A DNA stretch of 64,000 nucleotides from contig CM073547.1 of NCBI GenBank assembly GCA_037074615.1, positions 15,530,501 to 15,594,500 on the forward strand. Direction: 5' to 3'. Origin of the DNA: Leucaena leucocephala (taxonomy: Eukaryota > Streptophyta > Magnoliopsida > Fabales > Fabaceae). The position numbers were made by a program, and so were the translations under genes. Under the pieces are notes generated by a model. The model was given only the letters and a program-made list of their open reading frames with translations, did not search any database and was not told the DNA's origin. Below are positions 24,100 to 34,871 of the stretch, piece after piece; position 1 is the first letter of the stretch; each line of letters opens with the position of its first letter.

Positions 24100-25700
24100 A
24101 TAAAAGGTTAGTATTTAAAGTTCACACTGTGCAACTGAAGCATATCGATTAAGTATAACCTAAGCTGCAACTACACAATTATATCCACCATAAAAAGTTG
24201 CTTGAACATGAAGCTTATAAGTATTAATCAAACTAATCAAGCTGCAATTAGACAATTACATTAGTCATAAAATATTGTCATTAACAATACTTCAATAACA
24301 TTTAACAAATTCAGGTGGGTCATTCACCATAAACTAGTATGACTATGACAGTTACTACTTTCTAATGTACATTAAGATAACATTCTATTCCCACCAATTT
24401 GCCAATTCTGAAGACGTCTCATGAAGCAAATTCCTCTTAGTGACACAAACGTATTTTCGCCTGACATTTCTTCAGTTGCAAATTACAACAAAATCCATGC
24501 TTCTCAGGAGCTTATTAACACACGTTGCACTGTAATTTCAACCCAAAGTGTAATGGTTAGTCCTGCACATGAGCACAAAAACATAATCAGTAGCTTAACA
24601 AACCTCAGCCTAATACAGGATCCTAACATTAAAGTTGTGAAACAGGGAGATTTTCAATGAAAGAAGGAAATGCTGGCCTTCTTTTATTTTGATGAAGACT
24701 TAATTAATTGATTGCTTTGAAGTACGCCTTTCTTCTTTTTCCCCTAAAAGCTGATGGCAGACATTACATTCAAAGCATAACCAATAAGCTACTCCCTTTC
24801 CATCATATGTAGCAAAAAGCTAGAGGGTACCAAAAAAAACGTGAATTTACCACATCTTGTTCAGTTTTGGCTGGTCATGTTAAACTAAAAATTCAACTAT
24901 TCAGCTGTGTATCATTTCCAGGCACCGACCTCCAAGTGTTTATACGGCACTGGCGTAAGAGGTACAAGTCCTTCAATATTGTCACCCCCAATTACCTTAA
25001 TTCTTCCATCCATATCACTAAGCAAAGCAAAATAAATGCCCAACATTGCACCAAGACTTCAAATTGTTACTTTGCAATTGAATACATGAGCACAGAAACT
25101 TAAAATAAATTTATATTTTATACTTTACATGGTCTAACATAGTCAGAGCCTGAGGTCTTCTTGAAATCCAATTTCTCGGGCAAATCATTTGGGGTGTGCA
25201 TCAACTTATTAGCAACAATGGCAACCACACAAATTCCGACAAACCCTCTCTTCCACCTACTCTTAAAATTGAAATCGACTACGATAAATTCTAAAAACGA
25301 TTCACTTTAAACCAAACAAATAAATTTGATATAAAGCACATGGTACTTTATATACTTATGCATTTACAATTGTCTTCCATCTTTCTTCAGCAAATGTAAA
25401 ATCAATTCTAAATCATCTATTAATTTTTCTTTTTTAAAAAAAGACAGGGAATGGTTTCACAGATCATATGAGTTTTTCCCATCTTGATTGGTTTTCACCA
25501 AGAATGTACCTATGCCTTATTTGTCAATTGACAGGTTGGGTGTACATACATAATGAAATAATGAGATACAAATATATCTCGCAAGGAACAACAAATATGG
25601 TTTAAGAGTCCAAAGTTTAGTGATCATTACATTTGGTAAATTTTGGGTTTTGACATTCAAGTTAGCTTTCTCACAGATAGGGGAAAGATTAGTGGGGAAC
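24100..25700. other. Low-copy non-coding DNA, no gene recognised
   Basis: Frames of 78-79 codons at 24421 and 24867 have no recognisable domain. The sequence looks less repetitive than its surroundings and could hold degraded introns or exons of a minus-strand gene whose leader-like sequence follows at 25700-26050. I cannot demonstrate one. Confidence 0.4.
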
Positions 25701-26050
25701 AACATGATACGCAGAAACTGTAAATTTGATTCCTAAACCCTAAACCCTAAACGGACAACAGAACTAACGAGCAAATGCTCCTCCTCCGTTTGATAGCAAT
25801 GGTTTTTCCTTCTAGCCTTCAAATTGACGATCTTCGCTTTTCGCGGCTTCCACCTCTCTTCACGGCACAGCAATGAGTTTTAAACAACTTCTTCACGGCG
25901 AGGCAATTTCCTCCCAAATGGGAACTCCTCTCTTGCCAGACCGACGATCTTCGTTCTCTCTTCCTCTCTCTTCCTGGGAACTCACTGGAAATCAAATAGG
26001 GTTGCAAGTCGCAACGCTATTTCTCTGCCTGTACCCTCTCTTTCGTTGTT
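25700..26050 (-). promoter_or_regulatory. Possible 5' leader of a minus-strand gene with telo-box
   Basis: Composition shifts to more GC. On the minus strand there are purine-rich GAAGAGAGAGGAAGAGAG-type tracts, then a TTTAGGGTTTAGGGTTTAGG telo-box near 25735-25750. Telo-boxes are usual in leaders and promoters of plant translation and housekeeping genes. An ATG follows at 25705 with a 62-codon frame, unrecognised. No downstream coding exons were identified, so this may be a remnant or captured fragment. Confidence 0.3.
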
Positions 26051-26249
26051 TTTTTGTTGAAAAAAATAGAGGTGGGCATTTCAGTCATTTCACACATAAC
26101 TTTAAAATGCCGAAACGTTTTTGTTTTTTTTGGTTAAAAGAGAGGGTTAAACTCTCAAAGAACCTAGATAACTAAACTACATGGGTTTAACTCCTAAATA
26201 CTCAGAAGCAACTATAAGTCTCAAATGTGGAGAACAGGAATCTAAAATT

Positions 26250-26720
26250 GCTATGGTACTCAAACCTTTTTTTGTAAAAATATCTGCAAATTTGTTTTGA
26301 TATTTAAATATATTTTGAAATTTTTAAATCCTATAATAACTTTAGAAAAAGTTTATATCTATAAGACTAATAAATTGTATCTCTCTTCAGGGAATTTTGA
26401 TAGATTATTGACTATATTCTTAGCATCTAATTTAAGAATGATCTTCTTAAATCTCATATTATAAGCTATTTTTAACCCTTTATAAATAGCATACTATTCT
26501 GCTTCAAACACACTATTGTGTAGATATAGATCTATAAAATGGGTATAGCACACTGTTTTGCAGATACACTTTCTGCATATATCCAATTGATTGGTAAATC
26601 CAATAATCCAATTTCTAGAATAATCCACCACATCTTATCTTGTGCTTGAAGCATAACAGTGAGCTATACAAGTTTCATCCACATTTAGCTTGACCCACTC
26701 TAAAGAGAGAGGTTACCAAA
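26250..26720 (-). pseudogene. LINE-type RNase H (RVT_3-like) remnant
   Basis: The minus strand translates in pieces to EWVKLNVDETCIAH (near 26700-26650) and then EAEYYAIYKGLKIAYNMRF and LDAKNIVNNLSK (near 26510-26390). This is the spacing and pattern of the RNase H-like domain at the end of plant non-LTR retrotransposons and related proteins (acidic residues in NvD, EaE and lDa). Stops separate the pieces. No reverse transcriptase was seen nearby. Confidence 0.6.
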
Positions 26721-29017
26721 CATTTGTATTTGTTACACCTACATCATTAGAAACCTGAACTTGTTGAATATGCATAAACCTTTTTTAAGTTTGCATAATA
26801 ACCAAATAAGGATCCACTAGTTTAAAATATTCTTAGTCAAAAGTAAATTGATTCTGCCACTTCTATAGATTCTAGATTGAAACTCTCCATATAAGACTCA
26901 AATTGCAAATACTATATACTCTTAGCTCCCTTCTAAGATTTAAAGCAAACAAATCTCTTAAAAAAAATTTAAAGAATTAAGAATAAGATCGTTATCCTTT
27001 GCTATGATTTATAAGTTTTACAGTTTCAAATTGGTTTATATATATTTTAGAGTCTTTTTTATATCATTTTCTTATATATAAATATTTTTATATATTTTAA
27101 TTATATTATATTATTTTAATATGATTGGTTTGATCTCAATTCAAATATGGTTAGATCACTAAACCACTACTTTAACCGATTTGATTTTCAACTTCATAAT
27201 TACATACTAGAAACTTTCAAAAATCTTGATAAGATCTTACAAGTTTCTAACAATCGATTAGTCTATTTAGCAAAATTGTAGACCCATAATAGGGGAATCT
27301 CACTACTTCTAAATAATTATCGTCGTTGCATACTTAAGGTTTAAATACGATACCATTGATTAAATTTGAATGACTCACCAGTTAATTCAAGAGTTTAGTA
27401 GTAGTCTCTTGTTGTTAATGAAGAAGTCCCTTAATCTTTTGACGACTTTTTCTAATAAGTTAATTTGAAGATTTGATTCTTATGCTCTTTTCCCAACCTT
27501 TTATACTCTTTCAAGATTTATTATGCAACTGAAGAAAGAAACCTGTGAAACGGACTCTGTCAATGAAGTGAAATATACGGTCTTTCATTTAATGGTCTTT
27601 CTCTCCACTAGTGCAAAATGTATTTTAATTTAATATAATGTCTGTTATTTAGATCGGTCAATTTTGTTAAATAATTATCTCCAGAAAAATATGCTCTTTA
27701 GCATTTTTATAAATAAATTCATTAGTTTATATTTATAAGATCTAAACCTAACACATAAGTAGTTGTGGCAAAAAAAAGCCCAACACACACAAGTAACACT
27801 ATATATATATATATATATGAATATAGTCATGAAATCAACATGATCAAATTTCCCACACAAATATAAATATAAATTTGGGTGAGTGTTAAAGTAGGTGAAG
27901 TTGTCAATTTAGGAAGGATATTTTTTAATTTCTTATATTGTAGTTGTCAATATATTTCACAAAAGTAGTTGTGTAAACATAGTTATGAGTTACCTATTCC
28001 CTATACTCAAGTTATAACTTAAAATGAACAGTTGAAGTTATTAACCTAAAATGACAGTAGCCAATGGCGGGGTTACTGTAGCCAGTAGTTGGCAACCACG
28101 AGAGACCAGACTAGGGCAGAGACATTTTAAGTTTGTCTTTTTAATTAAGGTCATGTTTGCAAATGTACACCAAAACTTATTTAGACACCATGATATAATT
28201 CGATAAATTCAAAGGACTTTATAGTATTCTTTTCTACTATACAATTATTTGAATAAATATATTATTTTTTAGAAGATATAATTTAGAGATGATTAAATAT
28301 TTAATATATTTTTTATTTTTGCCCTCAATTAATAATATATCTTTTTTATTTTTTTTCTAACTTATTTTTTCTATTTGTTTTTGAGTAAACTATAATCTCT
28401 TTTCTACTTATTATCTTTCCCATCCATCCACCTCTTTATGTATTTTTGGAAAGTAAATTTTAACTATTTTTTTTTTGTCAACTTGATTATATTAGTTGTA
28501 TCTTATAAAAAGAAATGAACGGAAATAGAGGGAGTAGTATTTTAGGGTGTGGTATGGACCATAGAGTAATTTTAGTGTACCTTAAAGTTGTGAGCGTAGG
28601 ATCAGGATCCAGGAACCTTCACGTAGATCTTGTTCTCAAAGCACAGTACAAAATAAGATCTTTTGCGGGAAAATCTGGGGGACCTTTCACCACCAGAAGA
28701 GAAACCAGTCTTCAATGTAGACCAGCCCATCGTATGTATTTTCTAGCTATGTGTCTCTATCACAACTCTTATCATCACATGCTGCATCATTCTCTTACAA
28801 TATTATATTTATTGATATTTATATCCAAAAAAATTTAATCTAATAGTAGATTAATTAAACTATAAAATAAGTTAATCAAGTTTGACTCTCACCTGGTTAC
28901 AAAAAAAGGCTTTTTAGAGAAAGACACCATAACTATATAAAGTCTTGATTTAAATTAATCTGTTATTTAAATATTTAATAATAAAATTTAAAGGATATGT
29001 AGGTATTGAGTAGCCTT
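26721..29017. other. Intergenic DNA upstream of the receptor kinase
   Basis: AT-rich, with an (AT)n run near 27800-27818. A Stowaway-like right end (GTATCTTATAAAAA...GAGGGAGTA, 28499-28535) resembles the 3' end of the MITE in intron 3. 28738-28782 is similar to 60535-60575 upstream of the paralogue, marking shared duplicated flank. The 107-codon frame at 28515-28838 is unrecognised and overlaps both MITE and shared flank, so it is unlikely to be a gene. Confidence 0.5.
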
Positions 29018-29025
29018 TATAAATA
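29018..29025 (+). promoter_or_regulatory. Probable TATA box of the receptor kinase
   Basis: TATAAATA lies 212 bp upstream of the ATG at 29230. A start of transcription about 30 bp further on would give a leader of about 175-180 bases, reasonable for a plant gene. Assigned from sequence and position only. Confidence 0.5.
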
Positions 29026-29229
29026 GTATATATTGATTGATTATAACACGGCCTCAACTAGACACAGAAAAAATCTGTGGTCTAGTCATCCAACTAACCG
29101 AGTTAAGAAAACTGGTCTCACATCGCTTCACATCAATATGGTTCTCACACTGATGTAATATTACTTATCCTTACAATAACCTCGTTAGCCTTCAATATAC
29201 GAACAGTCCCTTGCAGAGAACTTAACACC

Positions 29230-32200
29230 ATGACGGTGTCTTCTGGTAAAGAGCCCGTTCTGATCACTACTCTTTTATTCCTAATTCTCTTCCTTCTTCA
29301 TCATGCATCAAGCCACTCTCTTGATAGAATAACCCCAAGCCAAGCCCTCAGAGACGGCGACGTTTTGCTCTCCGACAAAGCAACCTTCGCACTCGGTTTC
29401 TTCAGTCCAACCACGAATAGTTCCAGAAATCGCTATGTCGGAATCTGGTACAACAAAGTTTCGACACAAACCATCGTTTGGGTTGCTAACAGAGACAATC
29501 CTCTTAATGATACTTCTGGGGTTCTCTCCATCAACATCCGCGGAAACGTCGTCGTTTCTCTCAACAACAACACAAGGACTAGCCTCAACGCGGTTTGGTC
29601 TTCCAATGGATCTTTCTCATCATCATCTTCCATTAATAATACCTTCGCTAAGCTTCTAGACACAGGTAACTTGGTTTTGATGGTGGAAGATGGAGGAAGA
29701 CAGAGAATTGTATGGCAGAGTTTTGATTATCCTTGTGACACCATGATGCCGTTTATGAAACTCGGGTTAGACCGGAAAACCGGTTTGAACCGCTTCCTCA
29801 CGTCATGGAAATCCACCGATGACCCAGGATTCGGGAACGTGAGCTATAGAATCGACCCAATGGGCTATCCTCAGTTGTTCATGTACAGAAACGGGAATCC
29901 ACTCTGGCGGGTCGGATCTTGGACGGGTCAAAGATGGAGCGGTGTACCCGAGATGACACCCAACTTCATCTTCAGCGTCGTCTTTGTCAACAACGCTACA
30001 GAAGTTACCATAATGTATGGTGTGAAGGACCCTTCCGTAGATACCAGAATGATTCTTGAAAACTCCGGCCACGTGAGACGAACGACATGGCAGCCTCAAG
30101 AACACAGATGGTTCGAGATCTGGAATGGTCCGAAAGAGGACTGTGACGCCTACCGACGGTGTGGGTCAAATAGTAACTGTGACCCGTATAACACAGAGAA
30201 GTTTGAGTGTGTGTGTTTGCCCGGATTCGAACCCAAGAACCCGAGAGAATGGTACCTCAGAGACGGGTCAGATGGTTGCGTGAGGAAGAAGAATGTGTCA
30301 ACGTGCAGAAGCCGAGAGGGGTTCGTGAAGGTGGCGCGTGTGAAGGTGCCAGATACGTCGAAAGCGCGTGTGGATTTGAGAACGAGCTTGAGCCTGAAAC
30401 AGTGCAAGGAGAAGTGTCTGGGGGATTGTTCCTGTGCGGCGTATACGAGTGCGAATGAGAGCTCACAAACAGGTTGTCTGACGTGGCACGATGACATGGA
30501 AGATATTAGGATGTATAGCAGTGTGGGACAGGATCTCTATGTTCGGGTGGATGCACTTGAATTAGGTACTCTTTTAACATTATTTTCATTAGAATTAGAA
30601 TTAAATGTTTTTTGTGACTCATTTATTTATAAGAATATAAGAAAAATATATATTTAATTAAAAAATAGCAAGTACATGATTTAATTTTAATGAGATTATT
30701 TTTTGTTTGGAAACATAATATATTTACCATATTTTGAATATTTTGAATATTAAAAAAATTAAACATATAAAGTTATTTATGATGATTTAGTTATTTTAAT
30801 TTGATCGTGGTTGAGTCTATATTTAAAGATATATGTAAATATTGTAAATGAAAATAGTAAACGTCTTTGAACAATACAATTAAATAAATATAAATAAAAA
30901 ATTATAATTATACTATCGCAATAAAAATAGACCTTTTGTACAGCTGGAATGATAATTATATTTATTATTTATAATAGTTTTCATAAATTGAATCAATCCT
31001 TTAATTTATTGTGGCTGGTTGGGTGGTTGCATTTTTGTGACAAATAATGTTCCACGTATTACCAACATTAATGTATGCCAGATCTTGACGAGTCGGTTCG
31101 ATGATTGACTAAAGAAAGTTGTTGAACTTAAAAGAAGCTTTGGTCCCGACACCAAAAAAAAGGGCTTTCGTCCACGTGTTGAAAATGAAAAATATTTTAT
31201 GTTAAAATAATATTATATATATAATTTATCATATTTCTATATCAATACGAATTTTCAGTATTTTCTTCAGATTGAAAAATATTAGTGTTGCATACTTGCA
31301 AAATCTTTTTTTCCTATGGCATATATTATAGCATTTTCATTCTATTATATTTATATTCTCTCTAAGCTTTAGAATGTCACTTTATTTAAATTATAGCATT
31401 TTTTTTTCAAGTAAGAGTTATAATATCACATTATATTATAGAAAATAATTTGAATTTTTAATCCTTTACCCCTTTTCCTCCAATATTCCTCTTGTATATA
31501 TGCTACCATATATATATATATATAATTGGCACAATTAATGTAATGAAATATGCATGAACTGAGCTTTAATGCATACCTATTGTTGCCATTTAATTTGCAG
31601 CGAAGCACCGCAAAAAGCCCTTTGGTTCTCTTGGCATAAAGGGGATGATTTCACTTTTAGTGGTTTCCATATTACTAGTAATGTTTCTGGTGATCTCTTT
31701 CATATATTGTTTTATGAAGAACAAGAAACAAGGTAGGATATAATAAATTCCTTTCCCTAATCTTACTTGAACAATTTCTTTAATCTTTTCATTAGAATCA
31801 AAACTCAATATGTTTTTTATGCAGCAAGAAGAAGTCATAGCACAAATTTATTTGACTTCAACTTTGAGAACTCCCCCAATATGGATGACTTTGACGGTGG
31901 CAAAAATTCAGATTTACCATTGTTTGATCTTATTGACATAGCTGCAGCAACAGATAACTTCTCTGACACTAACAAGCTTGGACAAGGCGGTTTTGGTTCA
32001 GTTTATAAGGTACTCCCTCCGGTTTAATATATAAGAGACTATTTTTAGGAATAACATATTTCTATTTATAATATAGTAATAATTTGCTTGAAAATTTTAA
32101 CTCTATTAATTATTGGTTAGTCTCACTGCATTAATTAAATAAATACTCGTTTTCTGTCACTTACTATCTCCATAAACAATAGTATTTTTAGAAAATAAGT

Positions 32201-33870
32201 TACATTTTTTTTATATATTATTGACTTTGACCAATTTTAGCTAACTTTTTTATCAATATAATTTAGTTATTTGTATCTTATAAAAATGATTGGGGGAGTA
32301 AGTCATTCTTCTGTAACCAGTTTTAAATTTTATATATTTCATCAAAATTACTTGGGGTTTACACACATCTTTACAGTTTATAGCAAGTTCTAAGATGCAG
32401 ATTCAGAAATTGACTGTGTGGATTTTGGCTTTAGGGTTTGCTCAGTAATGGAATGGCAATAGCGGTGAAGAGACTATCAAAGAACTCAGGTCAAGGCATT
32501 GAAGAGTTCAAAAATGAGGTTGTTTTAATTGCAAAGCTACAACATAGAAATCTTGTGAGAATCTTGGGTTGTTGCATACAAGGAGAAGAGAAGATGTTGA
32601 TCTATGAGTATTTGCCAAATAAAAGTTTGGACTTTTTCATATTTGGTAAGTCATGTTTTTCATGTTTCTTAAATCGATCATTTTCAAATTCCATAAAATC
32701 GGACTAATAATCATCAATCATGTATCATGTTAACGATTTCTTCAAAATTCAGATCAAGAAAGGAAGTTACAATTGAGCTGGAGCAAGCGGTTTGATATCA
32801 TATGTGGGGTTGCAAGGGGAATGCTATACCTTCATCAAGATTCAAGATTAAGAATCATTCATAGAGACTTGAAGGCCAATAATGTCCTGTTGGACTCTGC
32901 ATTGAATCCAAAAATCGCAGATTTTGGTATGGCTAGAATATTTGGTGGGGATGAAATTGAAGCAAACACAAAACGCATTGTTGGAACCTAGTATGTATTG
33001 CACAAAATATGAGTTATTTAGATTAAGTGTTTTTTTGTGTGGAAATTATTCCTAGCCTTCTATTTACATGAAAATCCTGATTTTCAAAATCAAATTAAAC
33101 TTAACATGAGGTTTGTGGAGTTGTGAATCCCCTAATTTAACAGTTCAACTTTTTATTTATACATTTTAACAGTTTAACTGTTTCAATTGACCTTGTCATT
33201 TTTTACCCAAAAAAATTTGAACCTGTCATTGATTTTTTTTTTATTCTTGTTTTTAACCGTTTCACCTTTCACATGTCTGACCAAAAAGTTTGAATAATCT
33301 TCTTAATTTTTTTTTTGTAGTGGTTATATGTCACCAGAATATGCAATGAAAGGATACTTCTCAATAAAGTCTGATGTTTATAGTTTTGGAGTTTTGCTTC
33401 TGGAGATTGTTACTGGCAAAAAGAATAGCGGTCATTATGAAGAAATTACCTCAACTTTGGTCGAACACGTGAGTATTCTATCAGAAACAACCACTCCAAA
33501 TCAAATTTATACATCTCTCAACAACAATCTAATCTTCTAGTATCTTAAATTCATTCAGATTTGGGATTTATGGAAAGAAGGTAGAACTATGGAGATTGTC
33601 GATCCATCATTAGTAGTAGATGAGACATGCCTTAATGACCTTCTAAAATGCATTCAAATTGGGCTTCTATGTGTACAAGACTATGCAACAGACAGACCAA
33701 CTATGTCTTCAGTGGTTTCCATGTTGGGAAGTGACTCCACTCTTCCTTCTCCTAAACAACCAGCATTTATTTTCAAAAGAAATTATACTGGTGACAGTTC
33801 AAATCCATCAACCAGTGAAGGAGTTAATTCAGTTAATGAGATGAGTACTACTGTGGTAGAAGCTCGCTAA
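29230..33870 (+). CDS. G-type lectin S-receptor-like serine/threonine protein kinase
   Basis: Intact seven-exon gene: 29230-30565, 31601-31732, 31825-32009, 32435-32645, 32753-32990, 33321-33468, 33559-33870. All introns are GT-AG, phases agree, and the total is 2,562 nt (853 residues), the usual size and exon plan for S-domain kinases. Residues 1-28 are a signal peptide, about 35-175 B-lectin, 213-318 S-locus glycoprotein domain, 305-363 EGF-like cysteines, 364-440 PAN. Exon 2 supplies the membrane helix (about 460-483). The kinase has GQGGFG at 542-547, Lys563, HRDLK at 658-662, DFG at 678-680 and SPEYA, so it should be an active RD kinase. It ends VVEAR, typical of the ARK/RKS group. Expected at the plasma membrane, sensing an extracellular signal; the ligand is unknown. 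Oddities are a MITE at the intron 3 donor and HRDLKANN where ASN is usual. Confidence 0.93.
30566..31600 (+). other. Intron 1 of the receptor kinase
   Basis: Donor TTAG|GTACT, acceptor TTTGCAG|CGAAG, phase 1. Unspliced, the frame runs 30 more codons to a stop at 30655-30657, giving a 475-residue secreted ectodomain. An AT microsatellite lies near 31508-31524. Confidence 0.85.
32013..32298. mobile_element. Stowaway-like MITE at the intron 3 donor
   Basis: The left end is CTCCCTCCGGTTTAATATATAAGA and the right end, inverted, is CTCCCCCAATCATTTTTATAAGATAC, imperfect terminal repeats of the CTCCCTC type. TA at 32011-32012 and 32299-32300 is the target duplication used by Tc1/mariner-Stowaway elements. 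No coding capacity. Removing the element and one TA restores AAG|GTAAGTC at the exon 3 boundary. Confidence 0.8.
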
Positions 33871-34871
33871 AGGCCATGACTCTCACAACATACGTGGTAC
33901 TTTGTGTTTTTATAAGGCTACTTTGTACTTGTGAGTAAATATTGATGCTATTTATGTTGTCAAACATGGTGAATGATAATGATGCGTATCTTGTTGAATT
34001 CAAAAGTGTATGTATAAAAAAGTCAGGTGAAAAAATTGTTATTATAATAACTATAGGTCTGCATGGCATTGTTAAAAGTGGTGGGAAATTAAAGGTGGGA
34101 AATTAAAAAGTAAGAATCATTTTAAGATGCAACATTTTTTTTGGTCACGTATATGACATAAATTCGAGTGCAGATTCCTTTAAGTTTACTATTTTGGAAT
34201 GCACAAATTTGAAAGTTAAACTGCATTTGCCATCAAAATGCTGATCTCTTTCACATTAAGTTGAAGGCTCACTACCATAGATTTTGCAATATATGATGCT
34301 TAATACGTGATGGTTAACAAGAATTAACGTCAAATATGATGACCTAGAGGTCGGGCGAATATATATTTGACTGTTGTAAAACAAACTGTCAAGTATTTAA
34401 AAGAAACACTCGACCGTTACAAACACAAACTGTCAAATATTATTATCGAAAACCATATATGACGATTATTTCTTTACACCATCAATCACATAATTTTAAA
34501 ACAAGTTTTATGATCCCGCCATTACTTAAGCCTCCGTGCTTTCAAATTTTGGAGACAGTTACTTAGCCTCCACTCTATGTAAGCTCCGACCCTCGCCACT
34601 TATATTCTCCATTATTTCTTGTTTCATTTCTCTCGTTCAATCACCATGTCAAAATGCTAGAAATCAACTCATGATCAGACTGCTTATTCTTCTGCCTCCA
34701 CATCCTACTACTCCACCTCTTTATGTTCTTCTAAACGCCACTCGAGCATCATGAGACTGTCCATTAGTACACATATAAGCAAGCATGCATGGATGCCACT
34801 TGAAGAAACTCCCTGATTTGGTTCACTATCTGGACAAGAACATGAACAAAGTGCTTGAAAAGAGAAGGTTG
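33871..34871. other. 3' flank and intergenic DNA
   Basis: The receptor kinase 3' untranslated region presumably lies in the first few hundred bases; no single polyadenylation signal could be assigned with confidence. The 72-codon frame at 34536-34754 is unrecognised. Confidence 0.45.

Noticed and set aside
28515..28838. A 107-codon gene upstream of the receptor kinase
   Set aside because: It starts in a MITE end and runs into flank shared with the paralogue, where no matching frame is kept.
29433..30497. Several 70-115 codon frames on both strands over the receptor kinase exon 1
   Set aside because: Shadows of the real, GC-richer exon in other frames.
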